Part shown: piece by piece, positions 11,745 to 21,782 of the stretch
Layout: each line of letters starts with the position of its first letter
How positions within the stretch are numbered: the first letter of the stretch is position 1
NCBI RefSeq assembly: GCF_949987515.2
Contig: NC_082696.1
Location: 1,263,501-1,327,500 of the forward strand
Reading direction: 5' to 3'
DNA from: Delphinus delphis
Lineage: Eukaryota; Chordata; Mammalia; Artiodactyla; Delphinidae
Length of the DNA stretch: 64,000 nucleotides
Made by a program: the position numbers and the translations under genes
Notes under the pieces: generated by a model
Database searches by the model: none
What the model saw: the letters and a program-made list of their open reading frames with translations, nothing else
Told to the model about the DNA's origin: nothing

Positions 11745-11830
11745 CCCTAACCCTAACCCTAACCCTAACCTAACCCTAACCTAACCCTAACCCTAACCCT
11801 AACCCTAACCCTAACCCTAACCCTAACCCT
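11745..11830 (-). repeat. Interstitial telomeric repeat (TTAGGG)n
   Basis: The 86-bp tract consists of 14 head-to-tail units of CCCTAA on the plus strand (TTAGGG on the minus) plus a partial CCCT. Twelve units are perfect; the 5th and 7th, at 11769-11773 and 11780-11784, are CCTAA with one C missing. Both flanks are ordinary non-telomeric sequence. Vertebrate telomeres use this hexamer, so this is a short interstitial telomeric sequence, not a chromosome end. The low divergence suggests it is fairly young or still homogenised. Confidence 0.97.
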
Positions 11831-12699
11831 GTGTAATTCGGTGGTGATTACGTACTTGGGGAATCCCGTGTAATTGTGAGTTCACATTGTCAGACAGGAT
11901 CTGAGGCACTTTCTTAAGGCAGAAGTCACCATGTTTCTTCCGAGCAGGATCTGGGCAGAGGAGCACAAAACATGACTTGTTATCGAACTTACTAACAAAA
12001 ATTGCCCTGGAAAAATCACTTCGATAGGATGGTGGCAGCGGCAGGGTCAGTCCCTTCGTCGCTGTAGCTGGAGATACGTTTATTCCATCCCTCAGTTGCA
12101 CCTTATATATACAGACAGACTTTGAAAGCAATTCAAGTATGTGTTTATCCTTAGCTCAATCTTGGATGAGTTCTACAATTGTATAGAAAGGAGTTTCTGT
12201 GTGTAGATATGAAAAAAATGAAACCAGTTGAAATCCCCTCTGTAAATAAATCCCTCACCAATGTTATTAACAAAACAAATAAGATCTCCTGTTTCTGGGA
12301 AAAACATGACTTGAAATAAGTTGCAGGGGTTTTCAGTGTCCTGGCCATACCCCCTTCTGCTTTCCCCTCTGTAGGAGCATTTTCAGAGTTTGTAATCAAT
12401 GACTTAGTCTTGTGATCCTTTATCAATGTCCTCTCCACCGCCACAGGTAAGTTCCAGGGATGTTGCCTCTCTTGTTCACTGATCATCTCCAAGCCTGGGA
12501 CAGCACAGGGGCTGTAACAGGAAGTTATCAAATGCTAATTACGGTGCTAAATGAGAGCTTCCTGAGAAGGGTGGATGGCGGTACCCTGGGTGTTATTCAG
12601 ACCTCCAAGACACAGTGGCCCTGGATCCCAAAGAGCATTTAATTGAGTTAGAAAGAAAAGGTTACTGTGTAGAAGAATAATATACAATACAGAAGAGAC
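11831..12699. other. Unassigned non-coding sequence
   Basis: The octamer gtgtaatt appears at 11831-11838, directly after the telomeric tract, and again at 11869-11876. A 102-codon minus frame (12131-11823) runs into the telomeric tract and has no recognisable motif. Confidence 0.4.
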
Positions 12700-13560
12700 T
12701 GTGAGTGGGCCTCCACAACGGGGTAGGATGTGGATAGATAGTGGAGAATCCAGGGAAATTTCCAACAAGGGAGCAGCAAAAACAGAAGCAGAACTGGCTT
12801 TCTGGAGACAGTGAGATTCCTGTGTGGATTTGGGATGGAAAGTTGACTGCGGTGTGTGTGGTTATGGACAGGTGGGGAAAGGGGGTGGAACAAAACAATG
12901 AGCCTACCCTGATGTGGGCGGGTGGGAGACCCCTGGAGGTTTAGGACGAGAGGGTGTCATGACAGATCCAGGGTGGATTTTAGGAAGAAAGTCTCAAATC
13001 TGGGAAGTCAAGGTCAGAAACTATGGTGGAAGCGAGGCAAGATCATCTGTTTGGATGACAGCAATCTGAACTGAGAAAAGGAAGTGATGTGAGAGACATT
13101 TTAATGGAAGAACTCATATAGTTTGCCATCTGGTGTGGATACTAAAGGAATGAGTACAACCAAGCTGACCTGTAGAACCTTGTGATTTTGAGAATGCTGC
13201 TTCCATCCACAGGAGTCTTTGGGCAGGTATCACAGAATGGGTGAACAGCAGGGAAACTCGTGGGCTTGGCTTTAAGGCTATTAGATTTGTGTGAGAATAA
13301 AGCTTCCTAGTGAGCTGTTTGGCTGTAAAAAGTCATCTATCTGCTTATCGTCATTATTTTTATTTAGACACATTGCCTGTCAGCTCAGATTTATGTGGCT
13401 TAAAGTGTTGTGATCCCATGACACATCAATATACATTTGGGGGAGAAGCTTGTGGGGCTGGTCAGAGCCCTGAGAGTGGACGAGCTTTCGTGGGGAGAAC
13501 AGATGAGCAGAGAGAAAGAGACCCAAGCTAGAGCCTGAGGGATTCGCGCAGCTCACAAAT
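12700..13560 (-). mobile_element. Probable decayed L2, minus strand
   Basis: The overall purine-rich 'gaggtca... ggatgtgg... agagaaagagacccaagcta gagcctgagg' style matches the L2 antisense body. Alignment by eye is patchy, so the limits are approximate. Confidence 0.4.
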
Positions 13561-15055
13561 GGAGAAGTGGGAAGTGTGCAGTAAACACACGGTGCTTGTA
13601 AAGGCAGGCTGAGTTTATATTTGGAAGGATTTACAACAAGAGGATAGAAGTGCTGGGCAGCTTCACCCAACAACTGGAAACTTGAGAAGGGCTATATTGA
13701 GCATGAATTTAGCCCGTGGAAGAGCCATTTGTACACATCTGTGTTAATAGAAAGGAAAGAAAAGGGAAGACATGCTGATTCCAAAAATGTGCAAATAAGC
13801 AAAATGTCTAGCTTTGTAGCCCAAGTCTCTCTGTCTCTCTCAGAAGCCAAGGAATGATTAAAGTGTACCGGCAAGTGCATTCAGATGCTGCTAGGAGGAT
13901 ATGGCCTTATTCTTGGTACTGCTGACTTACTAAGAATACCCACTTCAGGGAGCTTTGCCAGTGTGAAGCCAAAGTTTTCTTGGAGCCCAAGATCTGTGTT
14001 CACAGCTTGTGACTCAGGAATTGCATTTGCCCCAGAGGAAACACTCATCTGACTCTCTGAAAAAACTCCAATTCACTGGGTGTCATCTGGCCTGAGAGAA
14101 GGGGCCCCTCTCCAGATCCAGGTGGCAGCATCTGTCTCACTGTCTCCCCTGGAATGGCCACACCACCCGTGTGAACGTAGATCTAGGAGGGAAATTGTGA
14201 GGGAGCATTGCGACTGCCACTTGGTGAGAACAGAAGCCACCGCCCTGAGGCTACTTGGAACTCTGAACCTCAGAATCCGTGAACACGCTTGGCGACTCGT
14301 CTTGGGGCCACCCTCACATATGGTCTACCTGGTAAGTTTCCTGAATTGCTGACACATATATTTATGCTGCCCCCACCAGGGGTCCAGAGAGCCAGGACTC
14401 AGAGTCCAAACACCAAGCACCTGGATGTTGTGGCCCTTCTCTATGCACCCAGACATATCAGAGATATGTTTAATAATACGAATAACATGACAAAAATGAT
14501 GTAAATTACAGCTCTGTAATCTCCATTTATAGTACTAGCTTGTCACATTAATGTAAAATTCACCATTTTGTTAAATTTACCACATTCAAATTCACTGATT
14601 TGTTTAATTTTCAAAGTGTTCCATGAACTAAGTATTATTTTCTCTATTAAACGAGCAAGTGCCTAGAACAGGGCTTGGCCTCCATAGTTATTAGTATTCA
14701 TTATATCCTGGCCTGGAGAAATTTGAGTGTCTTCCAAGGAAATTTAGAGTTTAGGTTATTGGAGAAACTTGAGTCTACAGACCCTGGTGTTGACTAGAAG
14801 TAAGTCCTAACCACGAATCTTACTTGCTTTAAGCATAGCAGCAACTCTTTCTGAGACTAATTTTCTGTAATACAGAGATTAAAGATGTTAATCACCTCAC
14901 TTTGTTGTAAAACTGTAACATAAATGCTTGCAAAACAAAGGCTTTCCTCATTTTCTTTTGCCTCTTACATCAAGATGTTGCACTTGCAACAATTAATGAG
15001 CCAATGTTGACACATTTTTCTTAACGGAAGGCCATACTTGATTCAAATGTCAAGC
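13561..15055. other. Mostly unassigned, possible MIR pieces
   Basis: The segments 14640-14700 (aacgagcaagtgcctagaac) and 14795-14930 (tctgagactaattttctgta then a 'ttaatcacctcac' word) resemble MIR 3' parts at low confidence. The rest shows no repeat or coding signal. Confidence 0.35.
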
Positions 15056-15059
15056 TTTT

Positions 15060-18000
15060 GCCTGTGGGCTTTCTCTGTCCCAGTTCCCATCTAGGATAGC
15101 ACATGACACCTGGGGGTGAGAGGCACTCTTGTTTTGATGACTTTGAGAGTTCTGAGATGTATTGTCAGGTGTTTTGCAGAATGCCCTTTTTTGGAATTTG
15201 TCCCGTGTTTTTCTCATTGTTGGACAGGGATCACAGTGTTTTGAGAGAAAGACCTCAGAGGGAAAGTGCTGTTTCCAACACATTTTATCAGAGTTGCATA
15301 CTTTCAAGGTGATTTATTATTAGTGATGTAAACCTTGATCACCTGACTGAGGGAGTGTCTGTCTGTCAGGTTTCTCACTGGAAGCCTACTAATTTTTGTC
15401 TCTCTTTAATGTACTCTTCACGAGAAAGTCCACACTTAAGGAGTGAGGAATGATTTCCTCCTCATTTGAAATTCTTCTGCAGGGAGATTGGCCTCTTCTC
15501 TCACCTCTATTTACTTACCCAATCATTGATATCAGCTTGTAGTCATGAACATGTATGCTATGCTTTTAGTTATAATCCATTACTACTTTCTCTTCTTGCT
15601 CAAGTTGTTCTAGATTTATCCACAGGGGTGGAGGGGGTGCTTTCAGCTGTCTCTTGTGCCTGTTCAATGTATTCCTACCAGTGGGGGCTGAGAGACATTG
15701 GCCTGTAGTTTCCCTTTCTTGTCATGTCTTAATCTGGCTTTGGTATGAGTGTAGTGCTGACTACAAAGATTGAGTTAGAAAGTAATTCTTCTTTTCCTAT
15801 TTTTTGGAAAAGAGTGTAGAGAATTGATATAATTTCTTACTCAAAGGATTGGTAGAATTCACCTGTAAAGTTGTCTGGACCTAGGACTTTCTCTGTTGGA
15901 AAGTTATTAATTATCAGTTCAGTTTCCTTAATGGATGTGGGTGTATTCAGAACATTTTCCCTTGAAGGTGTTTTGGTAGCTTGTGTCTTTCAAAGTATGG
16001 GTCCGTTTCATCAAAGTTATAAATGCATAGACTTGCTCGCGGTATTCCTCTGCCATCCTCTAATGTCCGTGAGATCCGGTGGTGATGACTACTCTTTCAT
16101 TTTTGAGATTTGTAATATGTATCCTATCTTTGTTCTTTTTATCTTGGTTAGCCTGGCTAGAATTATATCAATTTTATTGATCTTTTCAAAGAACCAGTTT
16201 TGGCTTATTTGGTTTTCTTTATTTTTATGTTTTCGATTCATTGATTTCTGCATTAATTTCTAAAATTTTGTTTCTTCTGTTTTCTTTATGTCTAAATTGC
16301 CTGCCTTTCTCTAATTTTCTAAGATGGAAGTTTAAATTATTGATGTTAGATCTTTCTTTTTTAATAATATACACAGGCAACACTATACATTTTCCTCAAA
16401 GTACTGCATTTGCTGAATCCCACAACATTTTATGAGGTGTATATTCATCTTCATTGTTCAAAATTTGTCCTAATATTTCTTGAGACTTCTCATGTAACAT
16501 ATTTATTTAGTAGCATGTTGTTTAATCTCCAGATATTTTCAGACTTCCCAGCTATCTTTCTGTTATTGATTTCTAGGTTAATTCCATATGGTCTGAGAAC
16601 ATACTTTGCGTAATTGTTATTCTTTTAAATTGGTTTGTGTGTTTATCTTTGTGACTTTACATATGCACTTGAGAAGAATGTATATTCTGCTGTTGTTGGA
16701 TAAAATATTTTATAAATGTCGATTAGATCAAGTTGAATTATGGTGCTGTTTGGGTCAAATATATCCCACCAATATTCTGCCTGCTTGATCTAATGTAATG
16801 GATTGTTATGTCTTCTTGAAAACTTGACCCCTTTATCATTATGTAATGCCCTTTTTTATCCTTGGTAAATGTCCTTGTTCTGAGCTTTGTCTGAATATGA
16901 TGTAATTACTCCAGCTTTCTTTTGATTATTGTTAGCATGGCATATCTTTCTCCATCCCTTTATCTTAATCTATGTAAGTCTTTATATTTAAAGTTGCATT
17001 TCTTGTATACAACATAGAATTGAATTTTGTTTTATTAATCCATTTTAATAATCTCTGTCTTTTAATTAGTGTATTTAGAGCTTTTTTTTTTAACATCTTT
17101 ATTGGGGTATAGTTGCTTTACAATGGTGTGTTAGTTTCTGCTTTATAACAAAGAGAATCAGTTATACATATACATATGTTCCCATATCTCTTCCCTCTTG
17201 CATCTCCCTCCCTCCCACCCTCCCCATTCCACCCCTCCAGGCGGTCACAAAGCACCGAGCTGATCTCCCTGTGCTATGCGGCTGCTTCCCACTAGCTATC
17301 TACCTTATGTTTGGTAGTGTATATATGTCCATGCCTCTCTCTCGCTTTGTCACAGCTCACCCTTCCCCCTCCCCATATCCTCAAGTCCGTTCTCTAGTAG
17401 GTCTGTGGCTTTATTCCTGTCTTACCCCTAGGTTCTTCATGACATTTTTTTCCCTTAAATTCCATATATATATGTGTTAGCATATGGTATTTGTCTTTCT
17501 CTTTCTGACTTACTTCACTCTGTATGACAGACTCTAGGTCTTACTGAGCCATAAAAAGAAACGAAATTGAGCAATTTGTAATGAGGTGGATAGACCTAGA
17601 GCTTTAACATTTAAACTGATTATCAATATATTTTAATCAATATTTACCATGTTTTCTATTACTTGTTTTTTTTCTTTCTTTCCCTCTTTTTATGCCTTTT
17701 CTGATTTTCATTAAGCATTTATATGATTTTATTTTCTGTCCTCTCTTAACGTATCAATGAATACTTCTTTTCTAAATGGTTTTAATGGTTGCCCTAAAGT
17801 TTTCAATATGACTTTTTAACTAATCTAAGTACACTATGAATAATAGTATAATGTTTTACATGTAGTGCAAATACCTTAAAACAGTATTTCCAAATGTCTT
17901 TCTCCTACCCCCTATGACACAACTGTCATTCATTTCACTTATCCAATATCACTCAACATATTGTTGCTATTATTTGAACAGTTACCTTTCAGACAATAAA

Positions 18001-19290
18001 GAATAAGAAAAATAAAAGATTGTATTTTACTTTTATTCCATCTCTAATGCTCTTCTTTTCTTTGTGTAGATCCATGTTTTTGTCCTCTATCACTTTCTTC
18101 CTTCCTGAAGTGTATTTCTTAACATTTCTTGCAGGGCAGGTCTGCTAGCAATGAATTCCCTTGGTTGTTGTTTGAGGAAGTCCTTATTTGCCCTTAATTC
18201 TTGAAAACTAATTTCACTGGATACAGAATTCTAGGTAGGCAAGTTTTTTTCTTTCAACTCTTTAAATATTTCACTCTACTCTTTTCTTGCTTTCATGGTT
18301 TCTGACAAGAAGTCCATTGTACTTATTATCCTTCTTTTTTTATAGATAAAGTTTTTATTTGTTTGTTTTGTCCTTACCTCTGCCATCTTTCAGGCCTTTT
18401 TGATTATCTTTAATTTTCTTCAGTTTGAGTATGATGTGCCTTGGTATTAATCATACTTAGTATTCTCTGAGCATCTTAGATCTGTGGTTTAGTTCATGTC
18501 ATTAACTTTGGAAAATTCTTGACCATTATTACTCCAAATATTTTTTCTGCTCCATATTCTTTTTCTTTCCTTCTAATTTTCTAAATACATACTTGTTAAA
18601 CTATTTGAAATCATGCTACAACTCTTAAATATTATTTTCTGTGTTTTTAAACCCATTACTGTATTTGTATACAGTTTTGGAAGTTTTTGTTGACATACCT
18701 TCAAGTTCACTGATTCTTTTCTCAGACTTGTCCAGTATACAGATGAATCCATCAAAGGCATTTTTCACTTCTGTTTCACTGTTTGTGATTTCTGGAATTC
18801 CCTTACAAATCTTTTTTAGAGTTTACATTTCTCTGTTTATAATCCCCATCCATTCCTGCTCATTGTCACTTTTATCATTAGAGATCTTAGCACATTAATC
18901 ACATCTATTTTAAATTCCCTCTCTGATAATTCTAAAACATGTGTTATATCTGAGTGTGGCTACAATGCTTACTTTTTCTCTTCAGACTTTTTTCTTGCCT
19001 TTTCACATGGCTTATAATTTTTTGTTATTGTTGAATGTTGAGCAAGATAATCTGATAACAGAAACTAAGACAAGCCTTTAGTGTGAGATTTTATGTTAAT
19101 CTGGTTAGAAGTTGAGCTATGTCTAGTGTTGTATGCCAGATCTTTCCATTTCTTCTAGTTTATATGTGTTTGTCTCCACTGTATACTGTAGGCTTCCCTA
19201 AGTACTCCTCCTCAGAGAAAACCTGAGGTTTGCAGCTCTTTCAGCTGTAATTCACTGGAGCCTAACAAGTGGTAGTAAGGTATAGGGGAG
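15060..19290 (-). mobile_element. Long ancient L1, rearranged, minus strand
   Basis: Antisense L1M-type element spanning about 4.2 kb including a nested insertion. 15060-15660 is 3' UTR (cttgatcacctgactgaggg near 15337). 15670-16250 matches the reverse-transcriptase part of ORF2 (ttgatcttttcaaagaacca near 16177). 16250-17080 matches the ORF2 N-terminal and endonuclease side (catatggtctgagaacatac near 16587). 17600-19290 matches the upstream ORF1/5' region typical of L1M and HAL1 (gcagggcaggtctgctagca near 18132). The 3' UTR joins the mid-ORF2 directly, so the ORF2 C-terminal part has been lost. All frames are broken. Confidence 0.78.
17085..17596 (-). mobile_element. Young L1 with inverted 5' end (twin priming)
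   Basis: The minus-oriented part runs from a poly(T) tail near 17085 through aacatctttattggggtata to gacagactctaggtc at 17540. From 17542 the orientation flips: gagccataaaaagaaacgaa through 'gtggatagacctagag' is L1 in sense. Both parts come from the same last ~0.6 kb of the element and meet at the shared word gacctagag. The 9-bp word tagagcttt flanks it at 17076-17084 and 17597-17605 as the target-site duplication. It interrupts the older L1 around it. Confidence 0.9.
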
Positions 19291-19443
19291 GGAAAATACA
19301 GAATTATTTTATGTTTTAGAAGGCTTCTGCTCCTGATTTTTGACTTTGCCAAGTATTTATTTGTTTCTTCCATCTTTAGGTAAGGCAGGAAAGTTAGAAT
19401 GGGCTGGAGTTGGGTTACTGTCCTTTTCTTAGCTCTGAAAAGG

Positions 19444-19447
<4 letters not shown>

Positions 19448-19524
<77 letters not shown>
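19448..19524. repeat. (TA)n microsatellite
   Basis: About 77 bp of perfect alternating TA. It is self-complementary, so it can extrude as a cruciform or hairpin, and its length is uncertain in assemblies. It lies just past the 5' end of the long L1. Confidence 0.97.
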
Positions 19525-19527
<3 letters not shown>

Positions 19528-20639
19528 CTCCATACAAAAATCTAGAGTAATCTCATATCTAATTGAAGATTCAAGAACTAAGGAGAGGAGTACTATAGTT
19601 TTTTTCTGTCATTAATAGAAAACCAAAGCCTTCTTAATTTTGTCATGTATTGTAAATATTCAAGGGTCTTTTCAGGACACAGTCTAGCCAAGCATTTACA
19701 GAAATATTGACCATTACACTAAATGTGTGGGAAAGTGACTAAATTTCTCTTGAAGTGCCACTGAGTTCCTGGAGTAAAGGACATTCCTGAGAAGCTTTTA
19801 ATAGGTGTTCTGTTTATAAGAAGAGGACCTGAATGTGAGCAAGGCCGTGTGGATGATGGTCACATTAACTTAGCCCTCAGCCCCTTCTGAGCAGCCTCCT
19901 TTCACATGGTTAATAAAGACAATTGCTAAGTACAAGGTCCACATGGGCAACTTTCACCATCTGTTCTCTTCATAGGACAAAAGCCAGGCATGAAACAGAC
20001 ACTGAAAAATATCTGCTGCAAGAACCAAATGGTGAAAGTTAGAGAGTGGGGTAGAAAGAAGAGGCATGGAAAGAGCATAGAGATACTGCCCTCCTTTCTA
20101 GAAATAACCAAATATGACAAAATAAAATTATATACTCCCTTTGAATTTTAGAAAAATGGAAATTAGTACTATATTTACTGATTGAATCAAGAAATATGTA
20201 TGATACAGAATACCTGATATAATTTACTTTCTATGTTTTGAATGAAAACAAGATGAATGGCATTGTTTTCTTAAATGATGAATATGAATACTTGGCAAGC
20301 CTCAAAGTGATGGCGTGGTACACCTAACTTTGCCTTCTTAAAAACGTCCTCATTTCTGGTTCAGGTCACACATGTTTGATAGAGGTGGAAGCTCTAATTT
20401 ACATTCTTTTTGTGTTTTTAATAACTTTTATCCAACCCCAGGGCTCTCACTGCCAGAGGTCCACAGACATTCATATTTCATGTTGCTACATCCCTGGATC
20501 CCAAACCCAACACGTGGCTGTTCTCACTCTGCACTCTCCACCCGTCTCCATGTTATCCATTGCCGTGGTCGCAGCTGTGCCCTTTATGCCCTGATCTCCC
20601 AAGTCGACATCCCTATCATAATCCTCTGCCAGAGTATCA
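19525..20639. other. Unassigned non-coding sequence
   Basis: No named repeat. The 104-codon plus frame at 20372-20686 has no recognised domain. Confidence 0.4.
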
Positions 20640-20790
20640 GAATGCAGCCCTATGCTTCGGTTTCCTTTAATGTAAGGTTGAGTTAATAGTATTACCCATC
20701 TCTGAGAGCTTTTTGAAAATTCAATAAGCTACTATATGTAAATTACTGGGAAAATCACCAAGCACATAATTAATAACAACAGCTCACAAT
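20640..20790 (+). mobile_element. MIR SINE fragment
   Basis: cggtttcctttaatgtaagg, then agtattacccatctctgaga and 'atcaccaagcacataat', follow the MIR plan of 'cagtttcctcatctgtaaaatg ... aatagtacctacctcat ... agtgcctggcac'. Diverged. Confidence 0.5.
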
Positions 20791-20959
20791 TTAGTTGCCC
20801 CAGCAGCATCTCATGCTCAATATCCCAAATTAAATTAATTGTTATCCTCCAGTGGTTGTGTACCTGAGATGAGTTTCCCATCTCAGCTGGCCATGTGTCC
20901 ACCCGTAGCATGACCCAGACTGTGAGTCACTCACGAGTTACCATTGGCTACTCCCCTCT

Positions 20960-21480
20960 CTCTAATCCAATAAATCACCAAGACTTATTAGTTTTGTTTT
21001 ACAAGTACTTGTTGATTTTATCTCCATATCTCCATCCTTATATCCCCTTGGGTTTCATCATAATGTGCTGGATTACACAATACCTTCCACTGAGTCTCTC
21101 CAACCCAATCAAGTCCCTCTCAAAATGTATTTCTATAGATACAGTGCCATGAACTGTCAAAATTACAAGTCTAACTCATTTATTTTCATCTATACCTTTT
21201 GCAAATCTCCCATGATCTTCAGGATAGAATAACAACTCATTTGCATGGTAGGAAAGGCCCTTCACGACCTTGACCCAGTCCCTTCCCCACCCCTGACCCT
21301 GAACTCCACACTAGCCTCCTCTTATCCAATGTGCACGTGGTTCTTTAACATTTGATGCTTCGTGCTTATTTTCAAATGCATTTTTAATCTCTCTGTCTCC
21401 TCTCTCTGCAAAATATCTCTTGCTTTTTCCAAGTCTTTCTAAATTTTTATCAACTTCAATTTTCCCATAACACACACAAA
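20960..21480 (+). mobile_element. L2 LINE 3' region
   Basis: Sense L2. 'atcttcaggatagaataac', 'ggtaggaaaggcccttcacg' and 'accttgacccagtcc' near 21215-21285 match the L2 3' segment ('ctacaggataaagtcc ... ggcattcaaggccctccacgatctggcccc'). It extends left through sequence resembling the preceding L2 section. The right end meets the retrocopy target near 21540. Confidence 0.65.
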
Positions 21481-21553
21481 GTTCATTACAGACACAAAGA
21501 TGGGGGTATGTATTGCAGTCCAGCTAAGCAGATCATTAACACTGGATACTTTA

Positions 21554-21769
21554 GGTCCTAGATGGCTGAGGGTTTTTTCACTTTGAAATGCATTATTATA
21601 AAACCAATACTGATTTGAATCTATAAACTGGTAAAATCCATAGTTAGAAAGGTTAAAAAAAATGTACTTAAGCCCCTCTTCATTAACAGTGCCAAGTTAT
21701 TTTTGGATTTTGTTTAAAATCTGTATTCATATAAAAATAAAAGATAAAGTAAAAAAAAAACAAAAAAAA
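21554..21769 (+). pseudogene. 5'-truncated retrocopy of an unidentified RNA
   Basis: A 216-bp insert with three marks of L1-driven retroposition. First, a perfect 13-bp target-site duplication, actggatacttta, lies at 21541-21553 and 21770-21782. Second, a 3' A tail with one C starts at 21751. Third, a canonical AATAAA poly(A) signal at 21736-21741 lies ten bases before the tail. The body does not resemble L1, CHR SINE, L2 or MIR, and has no long frame. It reads like the terminal part of an mRNA 3' UTR (AT-rich, with a 'ttggattttgtttaaaatct' stretch), so it is probably a truncated processed pseudogene. The parent gene is unknown to me. Confidence 0.72.
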
Positions 21770-21782
21770 ACTGGATACTTTA

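Noticed and set aside
11745..11830. Telomeric repeats as a true chromosome end
   Set aside because: Unique and repeat-rich sequence continues for tens of kb on both sides, and the tract is only 86 bp.
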